This document shows positions 35,519-43,950 of a stretch of 64,000 nt of DNA, piece by piece. Within the stretch, counting starts at the first letter, position 1. Every line of letters begins with the position of its first letter. Source of the stretch: Chryseobacterium indologenes (GTDB lineage: Bacteria; Bacteroidota; Bacteroidia; Flavobacteriales; Weeksellaceae); assembly GCF_001295265.1 (NCBI RefSeq), contig NZ_LJOD01000009.1:1-64000 (forward strand). The letters are read 5' to 3'. A model generated the notes under the pieces. The model was not told where the DNA came from. It ran no database searches and saw nothing but the letters and a program-made list of their open reading frames with translations. The position numbers and the translations under genes are program-made.

Positions 35519-36487
35519 ATGAAAAAAAAATACAGAATATTAAAAATTGCGGTCACCGTGATCATCTTAGGATTACTGCTGAGTTTCTCATTAAAGAGAT
35601 TCAGCGGCCAGAAGATTACGGACCAAAAAATTTCTGTAAAAATGAATGAAAAAACTCCGGTTTACTTCATTGATGAAAAAGATATCAGAAGCATTGTTAA
35701 AAAAGAAAACCCTTCAGGTAAAGTTGGTGATCTCAATATCCCGTTACTGGAAAAGAAAATTAATTCCCTTCCGGCCGTAGACAGTGCCAATGTATATTTA
35801 AATCTGAATGGTAAACTTAATCTGGATATTAAGCAAAGAGTTCCTGTTTTCAGGCTTAATAAAGACGGAAGAGATTTTTATGTAGATCAGAAAGGAGTAG
35901 AGTTTCCTATTTCAAAGACCTATTCTCACCCCTGTATGCTGGTAACGGGAAATGTAAAGCCCGAGGAATATCAGAAGCTGGCTGAATTGGTTGAAAAGAT
36001 AAACAAAGATAACTTCAGTAAGAAATTCTTTATCGGAATTTCTAAATACAGGGACGATTATAACCTTCTGACCAGCGAAGGAAATTATAAAGTTGAAATA
36101 GGTGATCTTGATAATATTGAATTTAAAGTAAAAGGTTTCAAAGCTTTTGTAGAAAAATACCTGGTCTACCAGGATCCTCAAAAATACAATATGATTTCTG
36201 TAAAATATCAGAACCAGATTGTAACCACTTTAAATCCTTATTTTAAAGAAAACGACAGTATCCTGAAGGCAGGGAATAAGGAGCTTGCCAAAGCCCCAAT
36301 CCCTACAGCAGCGAAGAAACCGGATTTAGCATCATCCAGGCCCTCGGAGAAAAAGAAACCGGCTTCATCCTCAGCAAAGCCTAAGGAAAACATAAAGCCC
36401 AAAACGGCAGGCCAGCCAAAGGAAACTAAAAAAGCAGAAAAAAAGCCGGTGCCAACAAAGCCTAAAGCAAAGGTCAAAATAGAATAA
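35519..36487 (+). CDS. ftsQ: Cell division protein FtsQ
   Basis: Single-pass divisome protein, 322 residues. A basic start precedes a membrane helix (about 7-25, LKIAVTVIILGLLLSFS). A POTRA-like domain and the FtsQ beta domain follow (QRVPVFRLNKDGRDFYVDQKGVEFP, YDPQKYNMISVKYQNQIV-like strands). The last 60 residues are a low-complexity Lys/Pro/Ala/Ser tail that the core family lacks. Position between murC and ftsA supports the name. Confidence 0.9.
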   Translation: MKKKYRILKIAVTVIILGLLLSFSLKRFSGQKITDQKISVKMNEKTPVYFIDEKDIRSIVKKENPSGKVGDLNIPLLEKKINSLPAVDSANVYLNLNGKLNLDIKQRVPVFRLNKDGRDFYVDQKGVEFPISKTYSHPCMLVTGNVKPEEYQKLAELVEKINKDNFSKKFFIGISKYRDDYNLLTSEGNYKVEIGDLDNIEFKVKGFKAFVEKYLVYQDPQKYNMISVKYQNQIVTTLNPYFKENDSILKAGNKELAKAPIPTAAKKPDLASSRPSEKKKPASSSAKPKENIKPKTAGQPKETKKAEKKPVPTKPKAKVKIE

Positions 36488-36492
36488 AATCT

Positions 36493-36537
36493 AGTTTCAG
36501 AAAGATAATTTAGCACAAAATTGGATACAATCCAATC
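36493..36537 (+). repeat. Two-hairpin spacer element, degenerate copy before ftsA
   Basis: Stem 2 is intact as ATTGGAT/ATCCAAT (36520-36526 and 36530-36536) with a three-base loop and starts at the same offset from AGTT as in the murE copy. Its outer pair changes from A-T to T-A. Stem 1 is not conserved. Confidence 0.45.
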
Positions 36538-36576
36538 GGGAAAAAAAGTAGAAAAAAATCAAATCGATATAAACAA

Positions 36577-37956
36577 ATGGAAAATCAAGAGTATTCAGTA
36601 GGTCTGGACATCGGGACAACAAAGATTGTCGCGATTGTCGGAAGGAGGAATGCACACGGGAAAATAGAAGTTCTCGGTGTAGGGAAGGCCAAAAGTCTTG
36701 GAGTTCATAAGGGTATTGTGAACAATATCTCACAGACCATTAATTCAATCAAGGCTGCTGTGTCTGAGGCGCAGTCCAGCGCAGGAGTTCCCATCCGCAA
36801 AGTCACCGTAGGTATTGCAGGAAAACATATCCGTTCCCTGCAGCATTCCGATTATATTATGCGTGAACACCCGGATAAATTTATTACAGATGACGACATT
36901 GAAGCACTGAAAGATCAGGTAAAAAAACTGGTTATGCTTCCGGGCGAAGAAATCATCCACGTACTTCCTCAGGAGTATAAAGTAGATTCCGAAGGCGAAA
37001 TTCAGGAGCCAATAGGAATGCACGGAAAACGTTTAGAAGCTAACTTCCACGTTGTAGTGGGACAGATGGGCAGCATCCGAAACATCGCCAGATGCGTAAG
37101 AGAAGCCGGCCTTGAAATGGAAGCTCTTACACTGGAACCTTTAGCCTCTTCAGAAGCCGTACTTACCAAAGAAGAAAAAGAAGCCGGCGTTGCTATCGTA
37201 GATATCGGCGGTGGTACCACAGATATAGCTATTTTTAAAGATAACATCATCCGTCATACCTGTGTAATTCCTTACGGAGGAGGGATTATTACAGAAGACA
37301 TCAAAGAAGGCTGCTCCATTATAGAAAAACATGCAGAACAGCTGAAAGTAAAATTCGGATCAGCAGTTCCGGAATTAGAAAAAGACAGTACATTTGTTAC
37401 AATACCTGGACTTCACGGCAGGCCAGATAAAGAAATTTCTCTAAAAACTTTAGCACAGATCATCAATGCCAGAGTGGAAGAAATTCTGGAAATGGTAAAT
37501 ACCGAACTGAAAGCTTATGGTGCTTTTGAACAGAAGAAAAAGCTGATTGCCGGAATCGTTCTTACCGGCGGCGGTTCAAACCTGAAGCATCTTCGTCAGC
37601 TTGCCAATTATACAACAGGTTTCGACAGCAGAATCGGTTTTGCGAATGAATATATCGCCAACGATAAAAACCAGTATCTGAAAGGTCCGGAATTTGCTAC
37701 GTCTATCGGCTTGCTTATGGAAAGCTTAAAAATCAGGGATAAAAAGCAGAATGCTGAAATAGCAGAACCTGTTCAGGAACAGCCCAAGGCAGAAGCAATT
37801 GAAGCACAGACAGAAACAGCACAACCGGTTCAGCAGGCAGCTCCCACTGAAGAAATGCCTGTTTTAACCGAGCAGCAGGAAAGTAAAAGGGCAAAACTGA
37901 CCTTTGGACAGTCGCTCATGGAAAAAGTAAAAAAATTCTTTGAAGAAGTAGAATAA
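36577..37956 (+). CDS. ftsA: Cell division protein FtsA
   Basis: Actin-like membrane tether for FtsZ, 459 residues. Phosphate loop VGLDIGTTKIVAIVG, the 1C subdomain, VDIGGGTTDIAIF and GIVLTGGGSNLKHL are clear. A Gln/Glu/Ala-rich linker (about 390-430) leads to the C-terminal amphipathic membrane-targeting helix (GQSLMEKVKKFFEEVE). ftsZ follows after 115 bases, and both belong to the same cluster. Confidence 0.96.
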   Translation: MENQEYSVGLDIGTTKIVAIVGRRNAHGKIEVLGVGKAKSLGVHKGIVNNISQTINSIKAAVSEAQSSAGVPIRKVTVGIAGKHIRSLQHSDYIMREHPDKFITDDDIEALKDQVKKLVMLPGEEIIHVLPQEYKVDSEGEIQEPIGMHGKRLEANFHVVVGQMGSIRNIARCVREAGLEMEALTLEPLASSEAVLTKEEKEAGVAIVDIGGGTTDIAIFKDNIIRHTCVIPYGGGIITEDIKEGCSIIEKHAEQLKVKFGSAVPELEKDSTFVTIPGLHGRPDKEISLKTLAQIINARVEEILEMVNTELKAYGAFEQKKKLIAGIVLTGGGSNLKHLRQLANYTTGFDSRIGFANEYIANDKNQYLKGPEFATSIGLLMESLKIRDKKQNAEIAEPVQEQPKAEAIEAQTETAQPVQQAAPTEEMPVLTEQQESKRAKLTFGQSLMEKVKKFFEEVE

Positions 37957-38071
37957 ATATAAATGATAAAAGATCTGATAAATGTTGCAAGAAATAGCAG
38001 GAGATTTATTATCTTAAACTAAAACATTTATCAGCCGTCGTTATCAGTTATCAATTATTAAAAATATAGTT

Positions 38072-39997
38072 ATGGAAAATATAGGCACACAAGGATTTTC
38101 ATTTGATTTGCCAAAAGGAAATTCATCCATTATAAAAGTGATCGGTGTTGGAGGCGGTGGAAACAACGCGCTGAAGCACATGTACGAGAAAGGAATTCAC
38201 GGAGTAGATTTCGTGATCTGTAATACAGATGCCCAGACTTTAGATAATAACCCGGTAGCCAACAAAGTGCAGTTGGGAACTACCATCACTGAAGGTCTTG
38301 GTGCCGGAGCAGATCCTGAAGTAGGAGAAAAATCCGCTATCGAAAGTATCGAAGACATCAAAGCCGCAATGGGCCAGAATACCAAAATGGTGTTCATCAC
38401 TGCCGGAATGGGCGGTGGTACAGGTACCGGAGCAGCTCCTGTAATTGCCAAGGTAGCCAAAGATCTGGGTATTCTTACCGTAGGTATCGTTACCGTACCT
38501 TTCAGCTTTGAAGGTAAAAGAAGACTTGAACAGGCAGAAAACGGTCTTGAAAAACTGAGAAATAATGTAGACTCACTTATTGTTATCAATAACGATAAAC
38601 TGAGACAGCAGTTCGGAAACCTTGGTTTCAAACAGGGATTCTCAAAAGCCGATGAAGTATTAACCAATGCAGCAAAAGGAATGGCAGAAGTTATTACCGG
38701 TTATTTCGATGTAAACATTGACTTTAGAGATGCCAAATCTGTACTTCAGAACTCCGGTACAGCATTGATGTCCACAGGAATTGCATCAGGGGAAAACAAA
38801 GCAGAAGAAGCCGTTAAAAAGGCCCTTGATTCTCCGTTGTTGAATGACAACAAGATCACCGGTGCGAAAAATGTACTTCTTTTGATCAGAAGTGGTGCAG
38901 AAGAAGTAACCATGGACGAAATCGGGGTGATTATGGACCACATCCAGAAAGAAGCAGGAAATACGGCCGACATCATCTTTGGGGTAGGCGCTGATGAAGA
39001 GCTGGGAGACTCTGTAAGCGTTCTTGTTATTGCCACAGGATTTTCAAATGACAACAAGAAATTTGCCGGCCCGACAGAAAAAATCAGAATCAGCCTTAAT
39101 GACAGTTTTGAAGCACCAAAAGCCTCTCCTTTCAAAACAAGAGAAGAGAGAGAAACTACAACGGAAACTCCGCGTGATTTCGGAGGTAAAAACCTGTTCA
39201 GACTGGATGATGAAGACCACGATACTCCTCAGTTTGGTGTAACAACCACTGAAAAAAGAATAATTGTTGAGGAAGAAGAAACCAAAACAGAAATAAAATT
39301 CTACGACAGAGAAGAAAACAGACAGGATCCGGCTCAGGAGTGGAGAAATAATGAAGAATCCGAACAGGAATCCTACAGCCTTTTCTCTTACGATGAAGAA
39401 GGAGAAGATCCCAATGACCTGGAAATTGAATCATTTAAATTTGATTTTGATGCGAAGAAAGACGATACCCCTTCCCTTTCTTCCGGCAACTCCGGCAGTT
39501 CTTTCTCTGATGAAAAACCAGTAGAATTCAGCTTCTTTGTAAACCAGCCCTCATCCAATGAGCCAAAGACGGATTTCGGACAGCCTAAAGCAGAATTCAA
39601 TGCACCTGTAAGCACTTTAACTGAAACTCCGGTTCAGCAGGCTGAAACCTTCTTCCAGACCAGACAGGAAGAGCCAAGAGCTGAAATCAAACCGGCTGTT
39701 GAGCAAGCTCCGGAAACGGAAGCTCCGAAAACAGAAGAATCAGAATTCACCTTTGTGAATAAAGCGGTTGACCAGGAAAGAGTACTGGAAAGAAGAAACA
39801 AGCTGAAAGAATTCAACTCACGCTACCAGAGCTTTGACAGCACCAGCGAATTTGAATCTGTTCCGGCTTTCAAAAGAAAAAACATCTCTATTGACGGAAC
39901 CAATGCATCAGACCAGAATATCAACACCTATCTGTCTGACAATAACGGATCTATGCAGATCAGAGAAAACAGATTCTTAAATAAAGACGTAGATTAA
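38072..39997 (+). CDS. ftsZ: Cell division GTPase FtsZ with long C-terminal linker
   Basis: Tubulin-like GTPase that forms the Z ring. 641 residues. GTP-binding GGGGNNALKH and the tubulin signature GGGTGTGAAP (about 114-123) lie in the N-terminal domain; the synergy NDKLR loop and T7 region follow. From about residue 320 on there is a roughly 300-residue acidic, disordered linker, much longer than in E. coli. A conserved peptide near the end, VPAFKRKNI, should bind FtsA. A further tail (…NRFLNKDVD) extends past it. Confidence 0.96.
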   Translation: MENIGTQGFSFDLPKGNSSIIKVIGVGGGGNNALKHMYEKGIHGVDFVICNTDAQTLDNNPVANKVQLGTTITEGLGAGADPEVGEKSAIESIEDIKAAMGQNTKMVFITAGMGGGTGTGAAPVIAKVAKDLGILTVGIVTVPFSFEGKRRLEQAENGLEKLRNNVDSLIVINNDKLRQQFGNLGFKQGFSKADEVLTNAAKGMAEVITGYFDVNIDFRDAKSVLQNSGTALMSTGIASGENKAEEAVKKALDSPLLNDNKITGAKNVLLLIRSGAEEVTMDEIGVIMDHIQKEAGNTADIIFGVGADEELGDSVSVLVIATGFSNDNKKFAGPTEKIRISLNDSFEAPKASPFKTREERETTTETPRDFGGKNLFRLDDEDHDTPQFGVTTTEKRIIVEEEETKTEIKFYDREENRQDPAQEWRNNEESEQESYSLFSYDEEGEDPNDLEIESFKFDFDAKKDDTPSLSSGNSGSSFSDEKPVEFSFFVNQPSSNEPKTDFGQPKAEFNAPVSTLTETPVQQAETFFQTRQEEPRAEIKPAVEQAPETEAPKTEESEFTFVNKAVDQERVLERRNKLKEFNSRYQSFDSTSEFESVPAFKRKNISIDGTNASDQNINTYLSDNNGSMQIRENRFLNKDVD

Positions 39998-40084
39998 TGC
40001 TGATGGCAGCCAGCTACTAGCAAATGGCTTTAAAAGTCATATCAAAGCAAGCAGCCGGATGCCAGAAGCCAAAAGCATAAAAAC

Positions 40085-40531
40085 ATGAGTTTAGAAAATA
40101 CTATAAGCGAAGCTATAAAAACAGCCATGAGAGAAAAAGACAGAGTTGCTCTGGATTCTCTGCGTGCTGTAAAATCTCAGATATTACTTCTGAAAACAGA
40201 AGCAAAAGGTGCTGAAGTTTCTGCAGAACAGGAAATAGCCATTCTGCAGAGAATGATCAAACAGCGTAAAGACTCTTTTGAACAGTTTGCTGCACAGGGA
40301 AGAAATGACCTTGCTGAAGTAGAAGAAGCACAGATGAAGGTAATTGAACAATTTTTACCCAAACAGCTTTCCCCGGAAGAGCTGGAATCAGAGATTAAAA
40401 ATATTATTTCAGAAACCGGAGCAGGATCTATTAAGGACCTTGGGAAGGTAATGGGAGCTGCTTCAAAGGCATTAGCCGGAAAATCTGATGGAAAAAGTAT
40501 TTCCGAGATGGCTAAGAAGCTCCTTTCTTAG
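40085..40531 (+). CDS. GatB/YqeY domain protein
   Basis: A 148-residue helical protein of the YqeY family, similar to the tRNA-binding tail domain of GatB. Family blocks include REKDRVALDSLRAVKSQI, ILQRMIKQRKDS, QFLPKQLSPEELE, GAGSIKDLGKVMG and GKSDGKSISEMAKKLLS. The precise role is unknown. It closes the dcw transcription unit, after a spacer rich in AGCCAAAAGC-type words and before a strong terminator. Confidence 0.9.
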   Translation: MSLENTISEAIKTAMREKDRVALDSLRAVKSQILLLKTEAKGAEVSAEQEIAILQRMIKQRKDSFEQFAAQGRNDLAEVEEAQMKVIEQFLPKQLSPEELESEIKNIISETGAGSIKDLGKVMGAASKALAGKSDGKSISEMAKKLLS

Positions 40532-40599
40532 TTGGCTGCTGAAAAGACACCAACCTATTTTATAAGGATATACAACCTTTGCATATCGATTTGATTAAA

Positions 40600-40635
40600 G
40601 AAGCCCGGAATTGTTTAGTTCCGGGCTTCATTTTT
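40600..40635 (+). terminator. Intrinsic terminator of the dcw cluster
   Basis: A perfect 11-bp stem, GAAGCCCGGAA (40600-40610) with TTCCGGGCTTC (40619-40629), an 8-base loop and a T-run. Confidence 0.88.
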
Positions 40636-40903
40636 GGATATTCAGGATTATTAATTTCAGTTTAATAGTATTTAAAACTGAAAAAGCTTTCATCTAACTG
40701 CCTATTAAGCAGTATTGAATAATTTGTCTGCCTGAGGGAAAGCCGTAATTGTTTTTTTCATGGTCCTTTGTTTTTCAGAATCATTTCAAATTTAACAATT
40801 ATTTTTCATTATTTATCATTTTATCTTATTTTTCTTCAAATATTATTGAATTATTAATATTTAATTAATTTTCAATACCTAAACTACTGATAGTTTTTAT
40901 GTA

Positions 40904-40934
40904 TTGAACAAACGTAAAGAATTGCTTAACTTTG
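40904..40934 (+). promoter_or_regulatory. Bacteroidota promoter of the bacilliredoxin gene
   Basis: TTG at 40904-40906, a 20-base spacer, then TAACTTTG at 40927-40934. Both elements and the spacing fit the phylum consensus. The ATG follows 21 bases later. Confidence 0.75.
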
Positions 40935-40955
40935 TGGTGATAAAAAACAAAATAT

Positions 40956-41366
40956 ATGTATCCAACAGATTTAGTAATGCCTATGAAGGCTGAACTTACA
41001 GATAAAGGTTTCGAAGATCTTACAACTCCTGCTCAGGTAGAAGGAGCTTTAAAGCAGTCAGGAACCACCTTATTAGTGATCAACTCTGTTTGCGGATGTG
41101 CTGCCGGAGCTGCAAGACCAGGTGTAGTATATTCTTTAACGGGAGATAAAAAACCAGATCATTTAACGACTGTTTTTGCAGGATATGATACTGAAGCAGT
41201 AGCAGAAGCAAGAAAGCACCTTGCTCCGTTCCCGCCAAGCTCCCCATGTGTAGCGCTTTTCAAAGACGGAGAATTGGTTCACATGCTGGAAAGACACCAC
41301 ATTGAAGGAAATCCTGCAGGGGCTATTGCTGCCAATCTTCAGGCTGCCTATGATGAGTATTGCTAA
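40956..41366 (+). CDS. BrxA/BrxB family bacilliredoxin
   Basis: A 136-residue thioredoxin-fold protein that removes bacillithiol or a related thiol from oxidised proteins. The active site is Cys46-Gly-Cys48 in NSVCGCAAGAARPG, the hallmark of the YphP/YqiW family. PPSSPCVALFKDGELVHMLERHHIEG and the terminal DEYC are also family-like. Monocistronic, with its own promoter and terminator. Confidence 0.93.
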   Translation: MYPTDLVMPMKAELTDKGFEDLTTPAQVEGALKQSGTTLLVINSVCGCAAGAARPGVVYSLTGDKKPDHLTTVFAGYDTEAVAEARKHLAPFPPSSPCVALFKDGELVHMLERHHIEGNPAGAIAANLQAAYDEYC

Positions 41367-41386
41367 GAAACAATAATCTAAATAAT

Positions 41387-41417
41387 AAACCGTTACAAAT
41401 TTGTGGCGGTTTTTTTA
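41387..41417 (+). terminator. Intrinsic terminator after the bacilliredoxin gene
   Basis: AAACCGTTAC (41387-41396) pairs with GTGGCGGTTT (41403-41412) using two G-U pairs, followed by T. Confidence 0.7.
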
Positions 41418-41456
41418 TTTCATGCTATAAAAATTTTCTGAACTTCCAAATATCAT

Positions 41457-41464
41457 TATATTTG
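41457..41464 (+). promoter_or_regulatory. TAnnTTTG -7 box for the GH3-like gene
   Basis: TATATTTG ends six bases before the ATG at 41470, so the mRNA should be leaderless or nearly so. Confidence 0.5.
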
Positions 41465-41469
41465 TTGAA

Positions 41470-42984
41470 ATGGCAACAAAGGCACTCTTCAATACGGTAG
41501 TCAACTGGTTTATCCGCCAAAGGATAGATCAGATACAGAATTTCATGAACCATCCTATTGAAACCCAAAAAGGTATACTTTTTTCTCAGCTCTTCCATGC
41601 GGAAGATACAGAATATGGAAAAATACACGGCTTCAATTCGATTTCCAGTTATCAGGACTTTAAAAACAAGGTTCCGGTTGTAACTTATGAAGATTTCGAA
41701 CCGTATATCGAAAAGGCGAGGCAGGGCTGCAGAGATGTCAGCTGGCCCGGATATATCAAGCACTTTGCCAAGTCCTCCGGGACAACGAATGCCAAAAGCA
41801 AATTCATTCCCATTTCATCGGAAAGTCTTGAATACTGTCATATGAAGGCAGGAAAAGACATGGTTTCCATTTATGCCAACAACCATCCCGAAAACCAGCT
41901 TTTTACCAATAAAAATTTACGTTTGGGGGGAAGCTCTGAATTGTATGCAGATTTCAATACAAAATTCGGGGATCTGTCTGCCATTTTAATAGATAATCTT
42001 CCGTTTTGGGTAGAAATTACCACCACCCCAAGCAAAAAAGTTTCCCTGATGTCTGAGTGGGAAAGTAAGCTTAAAGCGATTACTTCGGAAGTAAAAAATG
42101 AAGATGTGGGAAGTATTCTCGGGGTTCCGAGCTGGATGATGGTTCTTCTCCAAAGAGTTTTAAAGGAAACGGGTGCTGAAAGTATTGCTAAGCTTTGGCC
42201 TAATTTAGAGGTGTTTTTTCACGGCGGAATCAGTTTTAAGCCCTACAGGGAGCAATACAGGCAGATCATCGGAAAAAACATCAATTACTACGAAATTTAC
42301 AATGCTTCTGAAGGCTTCTTCGGGATTCAGGACCGGTCGGACAGTGATGAAATGCTGCTGATGCTGGACTATGGAATTTTTTATGAATTCATTCCGATGG
42401 ATCAGTTTCATTTTTCAAGCCCGAAAGTTATCAGTCTTGAGGACGTGGAAATCGGAAAAAACTATGCAATGGTTATTACAACCAATGGCGGACTTTGGAG
42501 ATACCTGATTGGCGACACTGTTATTTTTACCTCTGTCAGTCCTTTCAGAATTAAGATCACAGGAAGAACCAAACATTATATCAATGCTTTCGGGGAAGAA
42601 CTTATGATTACCAATGTAGAGTCTGCCCTTTCCAAAGCCTGCGAATGCACAGGAGCATCTGTAACAGATTTTACGGGAGCACCGGTATTCATGAAAGGAG
42701 ATGAAGGAGGAGCACACGAATGGATTTTTGAATTCAGCCGTCATCCTGACGATCTTGAACATTTTATTGATGCTTTCGACCAGCATCTTAAAACCATTAA
42801 TTCCGATTATGAAGCTAAAAGATACAACAATATTACCCTGAAAAGGCCTATTGTTCACATTGCTAAAGACAATCTGTTCTACCAATGGTTGGAGTCCAAG
42901 GGAAAGCTTGGCGGCCAGAATAAGGTACCCAGACTAAGTAATGACAGAGAATATATTGATCCTTTACTGGAAATGAATAAATAA
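41470..42984 (+). CDS. GH3-like acyl-acid-amido synthetase family protein
   Basis: A 504-residue member of the family named after plant GH3 auxin-conjugating enzymes, common in Bacteroidota with unknown bacterial substrate. It is an adenylate-forming enzyme. The ATP-binding motif is KSSGTTNAKSKFIP (about 98-111). EIYNASEGFFGIQD, GLWRYLIGDTVIF and the ITGRTKHYINAFGEELM block are conserved. The C-terminal domain ends in RLSNDREYIDPLLEM. It is a single gene closed by a strong hairpin. Confidence 0.9.
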   Translation: MATKALFNTVVNWFIRQRIDQIQNFMNHPIETQKGILFSQLFHAEDTEYGKIHGFNSISSYQDFKNKVPVVTYEDFEPYIEKARQGCRDVSWPGYIKHFAKSSGTTNAKSKFIPISSESLEYCHMKAGKDMVSIYANNHPENQLFTNKNLRLGGSSELYADFNTKFGDLSAILIDNLPFWVEITTTPSKKVSLMSEWESKLKAITSEVKNEDVGSILGVPSWMMVLLQRVLKETGAESIAKLWPNLEVFFHGGISFKPYREQYRQIIGKNINYYEIYNASEGFFGIQDRSDSDEMLLMLDYGIFYEFIPMDQFHFSSPKVISLEDVEIGKNYAMVITTNGGLWRYLIGDTVIFTSVSPFRIKITGRTKHYINAFGEELMITNVESALSKACECTGASVTDFTGAPVFMKGDEGGAHEWIFEFSRHPDDLEHFIDAFDQHLKTINSDYEAKRYNNITLKRPIVHIAKDNLFYQWLESKGKLGGQNKVPRLSNDREYIDPLLEMNK

Positions 42985-43013
42985 ATGCCGCCGCAAAATT
43001 TGCGGCGGCATTT
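42983..43013. terminator. Strong terminator after the GH3-like gene
   Basis: A perfect 13-bp GC-rich stem, AAATGCCGCCGCA (42983-42995) with TGCGGCGGCATTT (43001-43013). A/T flanks on both sides may let it serve the minus-strand small genes too. Confidence 0.85.
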
Positions 43014-43065
43014 TATAAAAATTTATCTTTTTACTCTTAAATTCCTCATATAACTGCCAGCTTAT

Positions 43066-43239
43066 CTACGAATCTGATTTCTTCATAAAAAAAGACATAA
43101 AAACAGCAAATAAAATACTGCTCAGCACTAATACAAAACCACTTTTCAGTGTAATTTTATACTCAGAATTCAGGAAACAGTTCAATCCAGAATTGATAGA
43201 GAAGAATACAACCATTAACATCAACTTTTTCATATTCAT
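43066..43239 (-). CDS. Small membrane protein (57 residues)
   Basis: Short reading frame beginning MNMKKLMLMVVFFSINSGLN. It has one N-terminal hydrophobic segment (signal-like) and a second (about 35-52, FVLVLSSILFAVFMSFFM). No family is recognised. It starts two bases after the next small gene ends and follows the same strand, which supports translation as part of a three-gene mini-operon. An ATG two codons downstream is an alternative start. Confidence 0.5.
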   Translation of the reverse strand: MNMKKLMLMVVFFSINSGLNCFLNSEYKITLKSGFVLVLSSILFAVFMSFFMKKSDS

Positions 43240-43241
43240 AA

Positions 43242-43460
43242 CTATTTAGATTTCTTTAATAACTTTGTTATAAGGACAATGCCGGCCGCAATGGCCCCTC
43301 CGAAAAAAATTCCCCATGAGAACGCTTTTTTCATATACTCCTGTATTAAACCTGCATGATCTGCAGATAGCATTGTATAAACAGAAGAATCCAGGAAGCG
43401 TGACAGGGCAGTAATGAACAGAGCAGCAAATACAATCATAGAAATATGTTCTTTTTTCAT
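43242..43460 (-). CDS. Small membrane protein (72 residues)
   Basis: Starts MKKEHISMIVFAALFITALS, a hydrophobic segment at about 7-20. A second helix is at about 50-66 (IFFGGAIAAGIVLITKLL), with a basic tail KKSK. No family recognised. The middle gene of three tightly packed minus-strand genes for tiny membrane proteins, divergent from the TPR/AraC regulator. Confidence 0.6.
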   Translation of the reverse strand: MKKEHISMIVFAALFITALSRFLDSSVYTMLSADHAGLIQEYMKKAFSWGIFFGGAIAAGIVLITKLLKKSK

Positions 43461-43462
43461 GG

Positions 43463-43663
43463 TTAGTTTTTTTTGTTGGTTTTGAACAGGGCAAGTACTA
43501 AAAGAGAGCTGAACAGTACAAAACCTAAAGCACTGCAGTAAAATTTCCAGCCATTGGGAAGATCTATGTTTTTATATGCTGCAAAAAAACTGTATACAGT
43601 CATAAAAGCAAGCAGTACCAAACCCGAAATTTTAGTTGTTTTAAGCATTAATTTGTTTTTCAT
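43463..43663 (-). CDS. Small membrane protein (66 residues)
   Basis: Two hydrophobic helices (about 12-30, SGLVLLAFMTVYSFFAAY, and 43-60, SALGFVLFSSLLVLALF) are joined by a short loop. The tail is basic (KTNKKN). No family recognised. First gene of the mini-operon; its stop lies two bases before the next ATG. The divergent regulator begins 288 bases away. Confidence 0.6.
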   Translation of the reverse strand: MKNKLMLKTTKISGLVLLAFMTVYSFFAAYKNIDLPNGWKFYCSALGFVLFSSLLVLALFKTNKKN

Positions 43664-43845
43664 AGTCGTTAAAGTTTATTGTTTATGTTTATATGATTAT
43701 GATTTATTTAAACTTTCCTGATATTAATGTGGACCCCTTTTAATTTTTTTGTTAAAATGATGTTCCTTTCTGTTGTTCCAAATATATAATCGCAGGTTTT
43801 CTAAAAACAAATTTTCCTTTTTACGCAGTATGTAAAAAATTAAAA

Positions 43846-43853
43846 TATCTTTG
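43846..43853 (+). promoter_or_regulatory. TAnnTTTG -7 box for the TPR/AraC regulator
   Basis: TATCTTTG in the 287-base gap between the divergent transcription units. The leader to the ATG at 43951 would be about 93 bases. Nothing else was recognised in this AT-rich gap. Confidence 0.45.
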
Positions 43854-43950
43854 TTTAAAATCACAAAAAAACTTCGCAAATAGGAAAAAACATTTTAGAA
43901 ACAGAAAAACAAAAAAAATAGACTATTGATAATCAATACATTTTAAAAAA

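Larger units (their letters stand above)
40532..40955 (+). other. Intergenic region after the dcw cluster
   Basis: 424 AT-rich bases. They hold the cluster terminator, a second perfect 9-bp hairpin TTTCAGTTT/AAACTGAAA (40655-40663 and 40675-40683), and the promoter of the bacilliredoxin gene. No convincing gene. Confidence 0.5.

Noticed and set aside
40705..40761. 18-codon minus-strand frame (MKKTITAFPQADKLFNTA)
   Set aside because: Too short to support in an AT-rich gap, with no promoter box or terminator tied to it.
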